A stretch of DNA of 64,000 nt from Laburnicola sp. R22_1 (taxonomy: Eukaryota; Ascomycota; Dothideomycetes; Pleosporales; Didymosphaeriaceae). Below the pieces are notes generated by a model. The model saw only the letters and a list, made by a program, of their open reading frames with translations, was not told the origin of the DNA and did no database searches. Shown here piece by piece: positions 24,619-35,789 of this stretch (position 1 is its first letter; each line of letters begins with the position of its first letter). Location: contig JACONQ010000019.1 in the NCBI GenBank assembly GCA_014281115.1, positions 806,001-870,000 on the forward strand, in the 5' to 3' direction. A program made the translations under genes and the position numbers.

Positions 24619-25800
24619 TCTTTCTCGTCCGCTTTTGAATGTATGTGCTACAAAGCACCACCCCGCGTCACCACATAACGTGGTCCTTTTCCTTTTTCTG
24701 CTTCTGTGTTTAGCCTGTCAAATTCCCTTTTAGACTCTGTTTATTCTCAGCATCATTTACATGCTGTCGCATTGCATGCCACTTCTTTTCTTGCTTCTCT
24801 TCATTAAACGCTTGGGGATGGTTTCGGTTTACAACGGGGAACAATTTGGGGTTTATGACCGAACATGAGTACCCTTTTCTTATTTTATTACGTTTTCTCT
24901 CTTGGTTTTTTTTTTTTGCTTCGGAACTATACCGCCGTCTCTCCGTCGGCGTTGTTGCGCTTTGACTGGATTTGGGATTATACCCTTGAGCGTGCGAGTC
25001 TTGCATGGCATACAAAAAGTTGGATGGCATGTCTGGATGGGACTTTTGGTGTGGTTGAGTATGCTGCGTCGGCTAGGATGCGACGCAAAAGATAGCTAGC
25101 ACACGCTGTGTGCGAGCGGGGTGTTGGGTGCTCTCTTGCGTGTAGATGGGAGATGTTGAACGCCGCGGTTAGGCACTGTATCATAGTGGAAATGCCCTGC
25201 AAACGTAATAATTTGTGCCATACCTACTCCTCTGTGCTTTGCTTGCTTGCATGCGGGATTTCCAAATCCCTCGTCTGGTCCCGTCTCTCGCAGCCTGGCC
25301 GTTGCTAGGTATGCTATGCTATGCTTAGCAGAGCGGCTCCGGGGAAGGGAAGCGTAGCGCTACGCTCTAGTGCCGGTGTATTTCTGAAACACGGTCAACC
25401 AACCAATCGGCTACCTCAGACGCTGCCTTTTCAACCGCTCACCCACCACGACCCACGGCCCACGGCCCACGTACCCCAACCCAATCTCAAACACCAGCCT
25501 TGCCCACGGTTACCTGGGTCTGGGTACATGCACCGCCTTCCCGCGCGCAAAGTAAGCGCTTCCCTTCACCGAGCCCCTCGCTCGCCTTAAGGCTTGAGGC
25601 CGTCTTATCCGCGCGCCCCCCCATGCTTTACCAAGCCCTTGCGAATGGCTGTAAGCATGTCAGAATTCCCTAGGCCCTATGCTACGGAGTTCGAGCGAGC
25701 GGAGCATGGCATCATTGGCTTGTTTGATGTTGCATGGGATGGGGACTAGGTGGGTAATTAAGCACGACGGGCGCAAGCGCACGGGGAGGGAGGTTGGTTG

Positions 25801-25833
25801 GTAGGTAGGTAGGTAGGTAGGTAGGTAGGTAGG
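25801..25833. repeat. (GTAG)n microsatellite
   Basis: Eight uninterrupted GTAG/TAGG units, with two GGTT units just upstream. Confidence 0.9.
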
Positions 25834-26027
25834 CTGAGGTACTTACCTGTGGCTTAAGATTGGGCGCGGGATGGGAAGTGTGTGGGTTTTTGTAGGGAAT
25901 CGCGGTGGAAGGTATTTTGTTGCACGGCTGGGATGGGGTTTGGGCAGTGGTGTGCGGAGCAGAGTAGAGTGGAGTTGAGAGGATGAGAGGAAGTGATGTG
26001 CTGTCTGTCTGATCTGGCGTTGTACCT

Positions 26028-26057
26028 ACAGCTACAGCTACAGCTACAGCTACAGGA
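26028..26057. repeat. (CTACAG)5 hexanucleotide repeat
   Basis: Five perfect units. The last unit leads into the dispersed repeat also seen at 45547. Confidence 0.9.
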
Positions 26058-26175
26058 CAAAAGTCTGAGTACAGATAGGTAGTTGGCGTTGGTGTTGCTT
26101 CTCCTGGGGTAACACGTTGGACTTAAAAATTTTGTCTTTGTAGACTTTTCATCCTCCCTAGCTTGGGGAGGGATG

Positions 26176-26200
26176 GGTATGGTATGGTATGGTATGGTAT
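26176..26200. repeat. (GGTAT)5 pentanucleotide repeat
   Basis: Five perfect GGTAT units. Confidence 0.9.
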
Positions 26201-27046
26201 GGGAGAGAGTGGTGAGACTTGAGTACAGGTAGAACCGTAAGAGTTTCATACGCCCGACCGAGGGTGTGTGTGGCTGCAAGGTACGCACGTGACCGTCAAC
26301 GCCAACGTCAACATAGTAATCGGTAGTCATCGCTGCAAGGTACGGTAGATAGGTAGCACACGGAGAAACCCCCACGAACAAAGCAAAGACGGGATAACGG
26401 AACGGGTGGTGGACTGTCTGGATTGCGGGGACTGGTGTGAATGTGCGATATGCATTGGGTAGTCTAGTCGAAGTCCGATGCTGGACGTTCTTAGGTAGAG
26501 ATAGACTAGCTAGTGTAGAGCGGACTACGGATTTGCCATGGCATGTATGTACGCACGTTTGCGGTTGCACGTGTGCGTGGGGATGCAGGTGCGTGGACTT
26601 GGGTTGGGTGGGTTGTGACGACGGACGGACTGTGGTGGTGTGGTGTGGTGTGTCACCAGGAGGTTGCATGTCGATATCGGGATACCGTCTACCTGGTCCA
26701 CTACTGGTACGTGGAGTGAGATAGTCAAAAGCGCGTGCGAACGATCTTGTGTAGGTGATGAAGTGTGATGTTATTAATGTCCTGGATGTCGTTGGACTCA
26801 ATCACGGTCCACGCCAGCGTTGAGGGTAGCTTCACTGTGAGCTCACATGTATGAAACCATGTAGCGTGAGGCATACTTACTCGCTGAATGATTTATATAT
26901 GTACTATTAAATAAGTCACTTGTGGAGGTATTCATAATGGTTTTTTGGGAATTCGTACTTGGATGACTCCACTCTACCTCCCCAGACAAGACATGACTCC
27001 CAGCACACCACGAAACCGCAACCCCGCCGAAGCCTGCGGTAGAGAT

Positions 27047-28075
27047 CTATCTTCTGTTATTCAGGGGCCTGCCCTCCTCCTCTTCATCACCTTCCTCAAT
27101 GTCCTCGAGCTCGAATTCCCCATCACCGCTGATCCGATTTTCCTCGTCCCTCAGCTTGCTAAATCCATTTGGAGAGTCGGCAGGATTCGGGTAAGGTGTC
27201 GCACACTTGCTGTTCCTCAGCGGCGGATAATATCGCCTATACGTATAATATGCCACCAATGTTCCCAGCAAAGATCCAGCTGTCACATCGAAAACATCAT
27301 GGCGATAGTCTTCGCATCGCGAAATCGCAATCAGCGCAGCCCCCAATAGCGGCGCGAGCGCAAGCAATACGCGCGCAAGGTCCGTCCTCGGCCGAAAAAC
27401 ATGGCACTGCCCCGCCAGGAAGAGCGCCAGGTAGCCCAGCCCGCTGAATGCAAAGCTGCTGTGTCCGGATGGAAAGCTGCGCCATCCGTCATGTAGCACA
27501 TGATGATCCTCCTCGGTGCACACCTTGAACGTAACGAGCTGGTGGTCTGGCGTCCCTGGCTCCGGCTTGCACCGCGCAATGAGGTCGGGACGTGGTCTGC
27601 CAACAGCGTTCTTGATGAGGTCGGTGATGAAGAGCGTGAGGATGAGCGAGATGAACCAGCCGAGGATGGTGACGTGCGATTTGTGGGCGCCGGGCTGGAG
27701 GGCGAGGGCCCAGGCTACGAGAGTCCCGAGGGGCACGGCACCCGCGTAGACGAAGAGCCATGCTGCGCATGCGTCAGCCTTGGAGCGTCCATTCCCAGCG
27801 AAATGATGTTACCTACTGACTGAGACACGCTCGACTTCTGCGTGTGGATATTGTATGGAGAGGTTATCGAGGGAGAACATGCGATGGAAGGGCTCGCCGA
27901 ACGATTGGATCTAGTCATGTTCAATGGTTATTTCCGGGCCCCTTGCACTACTGGAACGCACTACAATCCATCCTGCGATCAGAATCGCCAGGCCGACATA
28001 ATCAGAGGCATACGAGCGCTGGAACGCCCGGGTCAGCATCATTGCCACTTCAGCCAGCACACGACACGGTGCCAT
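27047..28075 (-). CDS. PAP2-family lipid phosphatase (diacylglycerol pyrophosphate / phosphatidate phosphatase type)
   Basis: Three exons (28075-27962, 27910-27817, 27762-27047), 307 residues. Exon 1 gives the first membrane span (YVGLAILIAGWIV). Exon 2 encodes FGEPFHRMFSLDNLSIQYPHAEVERV, a stretch conserved in fungal Dpp1-like proteins, which fixes both splice sites. The PAP2 signature is complete: K-x6-RP (residues 120-128, KNAVGRPRP), PSGH (167-170) and SR-x5-H-x3-D (218-229). Six membrane spans are expected. The acidic tail has a run of Glu. It would dephosphorylate diacylglycerol pyrophosphate or phosphatidate at a cell membrane. The start at 28075 (MAPCRVL) is the first in-frame ATG; 28042 or 28039 would also work. 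Confidence 0.9.
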
Positions 28076-28597
28076 ACCTGCCAAAAGCGCGCTGCAGCTC
28101 CCAGGAAGCCTGGGGATTGTGCGAGCGGTGTATTGCGTCGGCGAGAGGGGCTCGCAGAGGCAGGCATTTGCGTGTGCGTCAATGGAGGAGAAACATGGCG
28201 TAGCGAGGTAGGAAGGGGACGCGTTGCAGCATGCCATCTCTCGGAGGTGCTGTAACTCCGCAGTGCTGACGTTGTAGGGGTAAGTGCGCTAGTGTCTCTT
28301 CGAGTTAGGTTGAATATGAAGCTAAGGGACTGCGATGAAAACATTGCTACCTTCTACGATAGGAGTTTCCATAAAGATCCCAAGTTGGTTTACTACCAGA
28401 GACACGTGTCTGCCAGGAATGTGGAAAATATCGGTCTGAGCATGCAAACATCAATTTGTACTATACTCCCACTAATCAACTCCACAACCTAACAAAGATA
28501 GCGATCATAATGCGTCAGTCATGAGCTTCACAACATACTACATTAACCTCCCAAAGTGAGTGATTGTATAATAAACCAACATCACCTGTCGCACACA
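28076..28597. other. Intergenic, PAP2 phosphatase promoter and amine oxidase 3' flank
   Basis: About 520 bases. Nothing beyond normal flanking sequence was recognised. Confidence 0.6.
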
Positions 28598-30883
28598 CTA
28601 CTGATCACAGCATCCCTCCTGAGTGCCGCTCTTGTCCGAGCCAAATGCCAGCTTTGACAGCTTGTCCACCAGCGTAGAGCCCTGCCTAGTCCCACTCGGC
28701 ACACTACAATAGCTGTGGGGCACATCTAGACACGGATTCCGCGTGAAGAAGTTTCTCGGTCTGAGTAGCAGCGTCATAGGCTCAGCAGGCATGACGGGGA
28801 AGTCCTCTGGAGAGGGGAAATGCGTGATGCCAAACGTATGCCAGAGCACAACATCGGTGTTCGTGATGTCTGCATTGGGATCTTCCGAGATCCAGAGCGG
28901 CAGACCTTGGGAGATTTCGCCAGAGGTCTGTGGAACGTGGCGGCCTGCGGGGTAGAGTTGGCCGTCTTTGTCTATTCAGGGTCAGTGAAAAGATAGAATG
29001 TGGAAGGAGATTGGATACAAACATTTCGTGACGTGGACGGCGTGGCGGGCGAAGCCGGCGCGCTTCCATACTAGACTGCCCGGCTTGGGGAGAAGCTCTG
29101 GAACTTCTCTGCTAACGAGCTTGTATGATGCGGGCTTCTTGCTGTATGGATTGATCTTGCTCTCATTGCACATCTCCCATGTTCTGCTCGATGCACCATC
29201 GTAGTCTGTTTTGGCTTGCTCGGGTGTCTCGAGTCTCGTCTTTAGGGCGTAGAAAGCGTTGCCGTACTTGTTCTCTTGGCTTCCGACCTCGCCCTTGCCA
29301 CGGGCGGCGTCGACCATATACACGGAGTTGTTAGGCCCGTCTACGTTGGGGTCGATGCGCATGCAGAAGAGATGCTATAAATTGCGTTAGTACGAAGCAT
29401 TTGTGTGTAGAGATCGGGACTACGAGCCTGGTGGTTGTGGGCATTGACTCCCGGGTATACTTCCGTGCCCCATCCGTGCAGTTCCTCGCCCTCGTTGCAG
29501 GGGAACGTATTCAGAATACCGGTAAGCTTAATCTCGAGCTGAATGGTGCCGTCTTGGTGAAGAATATAGTAAACGCAGTACTCATAGTTGGCAGCAGTGA
29601 AGATGTGCGACATGACTAGCTTACGTGCTCTTGTAACCGTGACACTGTCGTCTCGGAAGTCGGTGTGCTTGAAGAGGATTCCAGCGTCCTCCTCGTGGAT
29701 ACAGATGGCGTTCTTGATAGTGGTAGCAGCTCCGGCTTTGTTCACAAATGCAGCGTCCATGTAATGGATTGCACCTTTGCAATCACAGCCCAAGCTGAGG
29801 GAATTGGACATGTAACCGCCTCCATACTCGCCCAAATCAAAAGCGTGTTTCCGCTGGTGGGGCGATTCGGGATTTCCGTAGGGCACAACCATCTCTGCAA
29901 GTGACAACCTCCAGAAGGTATCTCTCTCAGTACCTTTGTCGTTGAACGTGATGTTTGATAGGACAATACCTTCGCGGTAGTTGAAGCCAAGGTGCAACTT
30001 CCAGTTTTGCCAGTTGATTACTCTGCCATCCATGGAGAACGAGACACCCTCTGGCTGTGTGATATTTATGGGCTTCAAGTCGGTGCGGAAACCACCCTCC
30101 TTCTCAATGGCGGCGGCATGGTAGTTATTCGGAGGAGCCTTGTTCACCGGCCGTCGCACAGGAGGAACATCGATGTGAATAATCTCCTGCGTGTCGGCAT
30201 TGTAGATGGGCGTGAAGTCAAGCGGATAACTGTACTGGCTGTCGTCGGGGTCAGGGCGGTAGTACATCAAAGCTTGCTGGAGGCGTACTTTGCTACCAAA
30301 TCTCTCGTCGTAGCCAATCGTCCAGGCTAGTCAAAATCAGCAATGCGAGGGAAGATTTACCTTTGCAGACACTCACGATCGCAGTAAACCTTGTGCATAT
30401 CCTCTGGTGGAATCCCAATGATAGCACATTGCTCAATTACCTTGGCATCTTTGCGAACGATGCCTTCTACAATCTGGAGATCTTCAATGGTAATCTATCC
30501 TGGTCAACGCATGTCACAATAGTGTTTTGGCAATTCTCCCATCATACCAGAGGCTGTACACCATCCGTCTGATACCAGCTGAGGATCTTGCCATCCGTCA
30601 GGTCGACATGGCCGTCAAACACCTTGCTTCCCTTGCCAATGCACACTACATCTGCCACTCTGTGTGGACGGGGAGTGTGCTCAGGATCTTTGACCCACTT
30701 TAGCATGATGGCCTTGGGCGGCTCCAACAACGTGATGGCATTGAAGGCGACGTTGGCGTACTTGTTCCGGATGATAGCAACAGCATTTTCGATTTCCGTC
30801 TCGGACAGAGGGTCGAAGGGGTGCGGCGGTCGGCCAATGCCAGTGACATGCGAAGCAGCCTGCTCCAGACGGTCGAGAGCCAT
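28598..30883 (-). CDS. Copper amine oxidase (primary-amine oxidase)
   Basis: Five exons (30883-30548, 30494-30377, 30326-29428, 29374-29023, 28971-28598), 692 residues. It oxidises primary amines to aldehydes with release of ammonia and hydrogen peroxide, using Cu(II) and topaquinone. The topaquinone precursor is Tyr399 in ANYEY. The catalytic base is Asp315 in FDLGEYG, 84 residues earlier, as in known enzymes. Copper ligands His450 and His452 lie in NHQHLF, and the third is in THFPSPEDFPVMP. HPFDPLSETEI marks the N2 domain. There is no signal peptide, so a peroxisomal or cytosolic site is likely. Intron 3 (29427-29375) begins GC rather than GT; no GT donor keeps NHQHLF in frame. It supplies nitrogen from amines. 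An ATG ten codons upstream (30913) is an alternative start. Confidence 0.95.
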
Positions 30884-31572
30884 TGTGAAGGAGAGGTCCC
30901 AGCTTGGTTCCAAAAAAAGAGAAGTTATGGCTTGACTTTCAAAGATGAGGGGTGCTGGAGTGGCTCTTATGCTTTCGACACCAGCTCCCAGACAAGCTGC
31001 ACGCGCGACGCGCCTATCCAGGCCACACGCCGTGTGCAGATGAAAGGGTATCCGCGCCCACGCTGTCTCTAGGACTTCGCACTGCGGAATCGATTCCGTC
31101 GGGTCAAGGACGAAGCGTTTTCGTTATCAGACAGAGGCGTCCGCAGAAGCGCTCCTTATGCAGCTAGCGCTTCCCCACTCCAGGTGCAGGCCTCGTCCCC
31201 ATTGACGGGCACGGATCCGCAGATAGTTGATGGATGAGTGTGAATGTGAAAAGGCGCCATGCACCTGTTGCAAGAGTCTTGCCTTGTTTGTCCATGCGCC
31301 CTACCGCTCTCCTGATGGTAGCCTTCGCCGCTTAGCCCACTGCCGTGCCGACGGGTTTTCACATTGGATCCCCCACGCGAGTCCGGTACGTCCACGCTCG
31401 CCGAAGCTTGGACTCGCGAGCATCGACGGCCATGCACACGGCCATGCCCTCCCACTCCCACTCCAGCCATACTGCACTCACTATACTTCGCCTTCAACAA
31501 TGGCCGGCGCCTAGGACACGGCTTCTGATAGCATATTGAACGCCGTGGATCCGCAATGCAGCCGTGACGAGC
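30884..31572. other. Divergent promoter region, amine oxidase / carrier
   Basis: About 690 bases between divergent starts. It is GC-richer on the right side. No repeats or RNA genes seen. Confidence 0.6.
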
Positions 31573-32686
31573 ATGCGCCCAGCCCTGCTGCCGAGCCCAA
31601 CCATGCACCGCGCCCTTCCGCCCGTCGAGAGCAGCAGCAAAAATGGAAACATCGCCCCCTCCATCGTCGAATCCGTCGCAGGCTTCAGCGCCGGCGTCGT
31701 CTCGTGCCTGACTGTGCATCCGCTCGACCTCCTCAAGAACCGTCTCCAGCTCAACACATCCGCCAGATCGCGGGCCGGTGACTCGTTCCGCATCATCCGC
31801 CATGTGGTCAAGAACGAGGGCGGCGTGAAGGCGCTGTACAGGGGCCTGTGGCCAAATCTGCTGGGCAATAGTCTGGGCTGGGGGCTGTATTTTGCGTTTT
31901 ATGGGGAGGCCAAGGCCATTTTGAGGAAGCGGAGGGGAGAAGCGAACTTGCCGAGTGGGGAGTTTTTTGGGGCGGCCGTTGTGGCAGGTGTGTATCTCCA
32001 TCTCCATGCGCGCTGAAGCGCAGAAGAGGAGGAGGAGAGAGGAGACGGTGCATCGTCGCTAACAGAAACACACAGGCCTGTTAACAGGCGCCTGCACGAA
32101 CCCCATCTGGGTCGTAAAAACGCGCATGCTCGAGCTCGGTGCAAACCACCCCTCCGCCTACCACTCCATGGCCCAAGGCCTCAAGCACATCTACCGCACG
32201 CGCGGCCTCAAAGGCCTCTGGGCCGGCTTCATCCCCTCGACCCTCGGCGTCGCCCACGGCGCTGTTCAGTTCGCCATCTACGAGAAGATGAAAGCGCGCA
32301 GGCGAGAAGCGCTCGACGGCCAGCAGCATCTCAGCAACTGGGACTATATATATATGAGTGGTGGGAGTAAACTGCTGGCAGGCGCCATTACATATCCCTA
32401 TCAGCCCATCAGAGCGCGCATGCAGAGGTACGATGCTGTGCGCGAATATAATGGCTTGATGGATGTGTTGAGGAAGACGTGGAGGAACGAGGGCTTCTTG
32501 GCCTTCTACAAGGGGTTTGTCGATTCCGTGAATGATCATGCGTATCCAAGACTGACGAAAGGCAGAGTTGTTCCGAACACATTACGCGTGATACCAACGA
32601 CAGTGGTCACATTTTTGGTCTACGAGAACACGAAGTTTTATCTACCGAGGATATTTGACGACGCGATGGCGCACGAGGAAGGTTGA
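31573..32686 (+). CDS. flx1: Mitochondrial carrier, FAD/folate transporter type
   Basis: Three exons (31573-31987, 32076-32514, 32566-32686), 324 residues. Three carrier repeats carry HPLDLLKNRLQ, NPIWVVKTRML and YPYQPIRARMQ. The Trp in the second motif and Gln in place of Asp/Glu in the third are typical of the Flx1/SLC25A32 branch, which moves FAD or folate across the inner mitochondrial membrane. RGLWPNLLGNSLGWGLYF and GVAHGAVQF also fit. Intron 2 is 51 bases with no in-frame stop, so a simple ORF call reads through it. Removing it (donor GTTTGT, branch CTGAC, acceptor GGCAG) restores the family sequence FYKGVVPNTLRVIP. Start ATG at 31573. Exact substrate not proven. Confidence 0.9.
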
Positions 32687-33463
32687 AGCGAAGCAATAAT
32701 GTCCTATCCTCATACGCTACGTGTATCGAGGGACATCACATCGAAAGGCGTTCAATGGCCAGAATACCGGCAGATAGAAATGGGAAAGATTAAATCACTT
32801 TCGGACAGTTCCCTTGCTCACGCTTCGAGAACATGGTGGTGGTGGTGGTGGTGGTGGTTTTGTGAAAAGACATTTCGAATGAGTAGGTCGAAGCCATCTC
32901 AATCATCGACCCTTGAAGCTCGGTCGTGCGAGCGGATGTGATGCTAATGCTTCTCCTAGGACGTTGGAATTGCCTTTTGGTGGAGCGGAGGATCTCACAT
33001 TCTAGTCCTCGCCTTGGCTATCTTCCACCTTCAAGCTGAGGGAATTTCGAGTTATCACAGGTACATAACGGTGAATCGGTCCTGAAAGATGCTTCGTCAC
33101 TCGAGGGTAGCAGGGAAAGTCTTCGAGGGCATTCACGGCCTTTTTGGTAGAGGCCCACTGCTCTAAATAAGGCCCGCCCTATCGCCCACAAGACATGCGG
33201 AACCCAGATCTGTAGCTGGTAGATGCGGCTCTACTTCCACCGAACTTCGTCAACCCGCAGTCAACCAAAAGCGCAGTATCTAGGCATGACTGCACTAAAG
33301 AACATTCCTTTTAAGCGCAAAATCGGGCCTGTTGGCCACGACGCCCAGACTGAGTCACTGCCAAAGTTAAGACGCCTTTCTAAGTTTGGTCGATTAAGGT
33401 CGTTTTTGCATCGAACACACAGGCACGGGAGTATCTTCACAGTCATATCGGCCCTTCCCACCT
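32687..33463. other. Intergenic with (TGG)n repeat
   Basis: About 780 bases. The only notable structure is a perfect TGG trinucleotide run at 32834-32858. Confidence 0.6.
32834..32858. repeat. (TGG)8 microsatellite
   Basis: Eight TGG units in a non-coding context. Confidence 0.9.
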
Positions 33464-34222
33464 ATGACTGAGAAAGAATGGATCCCTTCCGCAAAACATG
33501 GTACCTCGGGCTCAACACATCGTAATGTGGAGCCCCGCGGCTATGAGGATATATTCAACACCTGGGACGAGCAATGCGTCTCTCCCTTGCCGTTGCTGCG
33601 CCCCGGAACTGGCCAACCCCTGACTGCCTCCGATACCCCATGTCCTACATTCCGCCCTCCACGCCCCCGGACCCCACAGGCTCAGCGTCCTTCTCTTCCA
33701 CGCTCAACGACTCTCCCCTTGCGCCCAGTCTCAGTGATGCAGGCCTCGCCTCTCAGCCCGTCGAGATATTCTGCATACGGTATCATCCCGAGCGAGGCCT
33801 CGCATTCCAGCCCTACGCGCCCATCTTCCAACAGGTCTGCTTCGTCGCTAGCCAAGTCTGCCGATGCCTCGAGGTCTAGTTCTGTGGCTAGCAGCAGGGC
33901 GAGATCCGACCCTCTGCCCGTTCAACCCGGACCCCACAACTCTATTGCTGAGATGAGGGCGAGACAGGTCAATATGACGCATGTACAGCAGCCTGTGAGG
34001 CCGTATACGGGACTGTGTAGCCCGTTGAATGCGGCAAAGCATGCTGTCTCTGGTAGGCTGAAGAAGAGGAGCAATACTCTGGATCTGGGGGTGAGTGTGC
34101 AAGGTGAGGAGGAGAGGTTGAGTCGGAGAGGGAGTTGGAAGAGATTAGAGGGGGTGTTTGGCAAGGGGAGGGGTGATGTAAGGGAGGGCAGGGATGAGAA
34201 GGTCATTTCGAAAAACTTTTGA
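33464..34222 (+). CDS. Hypothetical low-complexity protein
   Basis: Single-exon frame of 252 codons. The product is rich in Ser, Pro and Arg, with SPSRYSAYG, SSPTRPSSNRSASS and RSSSVASSRARS runs that would be disordered and phosphorylatable. A short ordered-looking, basic segment lies near the C-terminus (GRLKKRSNTLDLGVSVQGEEERLSRR in outline, then SWKRLEGVFGKGRG). No signal peptide or membrane span. I do not recognise a family. Codon use and length favour a real gene, but an unrecognised intron or a different start remains possible. Confidence 0.6.
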   Translation: MTEKEWIPSAKHGTSGSTHRNVEPRGYEDIFNTWDEQCVSPLPLLRPGTGQPLTASDTPCPTFRPPRPRTPQAQRPSLPRSTTLPLRPVSVMQASPLSPSRYSAYGIIPSEASHSSPTRPSSNRSASSLAKSADASRSSSVASSRARSDPLPVQPGPHNSIAEMRARQVNMTHVQQPVRPYTGLCSPLNAAKHAVSGRLKKRSNTLDLGVSVQGEEERLSRRGSWKRLEGVFGKGRGDVREGRDEKVISKNF

Positions 34223-35183
34223 GAGGAGGTTGGGGTGTACGATTGATGTCATAATGGAGCTTGGGATTCTAGGACTTGTGATAAGCTTGGATATGTATGT
34301 GTAGTGTGTTAGCCCAGGATAGACAATACGAATGCCAAACTTGTACTCGAAATGTTGTCCTGTAGCTCTACAGGGTAGTGAGACTCACGCGCACTTTCAC
34401 AGTAGAGCATAGGATTCTGGGACCTGTGCTGAACTTGCACTTGTAGTGTGTTACCCTAGGATAGGCAATCCAAAGGCTGAACTCGTACCCAACCTATTAT
34501 CCTGCAGCTATACAAGATGGTGAGACTCACGCGCACCATCACCACATTAAAGCAAGAATGTTAACTCTGAAATTTGGTGAACAAGAAAATATGCTGAGCT
34601 TGTAGGTGCAGTGTGTTACCCCAGGATAGGCGATGCGAAGACTAAAGTTGTATCCAAACTACTATCCTGCAGCTGCGGGAGCTGGTGGTACTCATACGCA
34701 ACCAAAATGTTGACTCTGACATCTGAGTGAGCAACAAGATATGGATAGGTTATAGACCTGTGAGTCACACACGATAACATCACCATATCTTAAGTGAAAA
34801 TGTTGACTGTGAACAATCAGTGCATTACAAAACCAGATGTCAAATATGCGAGTCATCCTCTGCTTGCAACAAGATACTCAGACTCACTCACTCACATTCA
34901 ACATCGATCGCCCCTCTGACCCCAAAAATCTTGACTATGCACTTTGGTGAACGAAGTAGCACTCCTATTCTGTGACTCTTTTATGAGTATAAAATACTTT
35001 CTGCATGCAAATGTCCTTTCTTCTTCTTCATACAACACTACTTTTTCAACCCTTCATACTGTCCTTGCCTACCAAAGTTTTGCCCAGGATATCGAAATTT
35101 CAGCAGCACTCATTACATACTACATTTCTTCAGAGCCGCATTCCCGAACCCTTTTTGCCTTGAAAGAGCTAGCACCAAGCGAG
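34223..35183. other. Intergenic repeat-bearing region
   Basis: Besides the tandem repeat, a shorter word AATGTT(A/G)ACTCTGA recurs with drift at about 34558, 34709, 34799 and 34926, often followed by TGGTGAAC or TGAGCAAC. The last 200 bases are the AT-rich promoter of the next frame. Confidence 0.55.
34264..34700. repeat. Degenerate tandem repeat, about 142-165-base unit, three copies
   Basis: The word G(T/C)AGTGTGTTA recurs at 34301, 34443 and 34608, each followed by (C)CC(A/T)AGGATAG(G/A)C and, 55-60 bases later, by (A)T(C/G)CTG(C/T)AGCT. GGATTCT(A/G)GGAC(T/C)TGTG occurs at 34264 and 34412. GTGAGACTCACGCGCAC occurs at 34378 and 34520. It lies between two genes and has no open frame. Confidence 0.85.
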
Positions 35184-35546
35184 ATGGATCAGTGGAGAAA
35201 AGGCCGGAGCGAGAAGAACGAGTACGAGACCTTCACTGAGGCATTGCCCAACCAAGCTTTCTACAAACCTCTTCGCGAGGAAGGGTACTTTGCATTCATG
35301 GTGTCGAATGATGAGAGAATCCGCCAGTTGGGCTACCTCAGCTTTGTTATTCGATGCGTCCCTGGCACCGTTGACGGCTGGAAGCGACCCCCATTTTTCG
35401 AACAGATCTACACAGCCCACTTTCTCCGGGGCGTTAAGAAGATCCATGGTGTACAGCAAAGCAACGCCAAGGACTACCAAATGGTGGATGATATGAAAGA
35501 CGAGTTCGAAAAGATTTATCAAAATCATAACGAAAAATATCCCTGA
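35184..35546 (+). CDS. Hypothetical protein, frame ended by a TGA inside a longer coding-like stretch
   Basis: From the ATG at 35184 (MDQWRKGRSEKNEYE) the frame encodes about 120 residues before TGA at 35544-35546. It then stays open in the same frame for 80 more codons of equally protein-like sequence (see next entry). The composition is soluble and charged, with GYLSFVIRCVPGTVDGW and RPPFFEQIYTAHFLRG as the most structured parts. No family is recognised. The frame is open further upstream to 34944, but that part is not protein-like. The gene is either a recent pseudogene, a stop-readthrough case, or two separate frames; the first fits best. No GT-AG pair that would remove the stop was found. 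Confidence 0.55.
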   Translation: MDQWRKGRSEKNEYETFTEALPNQAFYKPLREEGYFAFMVSNDERIRQLGYLSFVIRCVPGTVDGWKRPPFFEQIYTAHFLRGVKKIHGVQQSNAKDYQMVDDMKDEFEKIYQNHNEKYP

Positions 35547-35789
35547 GAGCAGAACTTCGATACGCCAACAGGACACGCTTGGATGGTGTTGTTCTGTTGG
35601 TATGGTCTTGTGCTACGCTTGGGAAGACAGGATGAAAACCGAGCGGGGGAACCGAAGGACCGTGTGGAGGATTTGACAGAGTTTCTCAAGAGTGTCGTAT
35701 TCGATGAGGACCAATGGAATGAGGCCTACAAGAACACTTTCATCAAGCAGGCTGCAGATATGTATGAAGCGCACCTGAAGGCAACATGA
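35547..35789 (+). pseudogene. In-frame continuation after TGA of the 35184 gene
   Basis: Eighty codons in the same frame as 35184-35546, ending at TGA 35787-35789. It contains GHAWMVLFCWYG and an amphipathic C-terminal region (DRVEDLTEFLKSV ... QWNEAYKNTFIKQAADMYEAHL). The preserved coding character on both sides argues that the stop at 35544 is recent, for example a CGA to TGA change. The family is unknown. Confidence 0.5.

Larger units (their letters stand above)
24619..27046. other. Intergenic, ste12 3' flank and microsatellite-rich spacer
   Basis: No convincing gene. It holds several short tandem repeats listed separately, G/T-rich purine-pyrimidine-biased stretches, and one half of a dispersed repeat pair (26045-26114). 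A 315-codon minus-strand frame at 25854-26801 is low-complexity and judged spurious. Confidence 0.55.

Noticed and set aside
24865..25095. Short frames after ste12
   Set aside because: They lie in the AT/T-rich 3' flank and have no protein character.
25854..26801. 315-codon minus-strand frame
   Set aside because: It is built from microsatellites (for example a Ser-Cys run from the CTACAG repeat) and lacks any folded-domain pattern.
27715..27918. Start at 27918 (MTRSNRSAS) for the PAP2 phosphatase
   Set aside because: The other frame of the same exon encodes the conserved FGEPFHRMFSLDN stretch and joins in phase to both neighbours.
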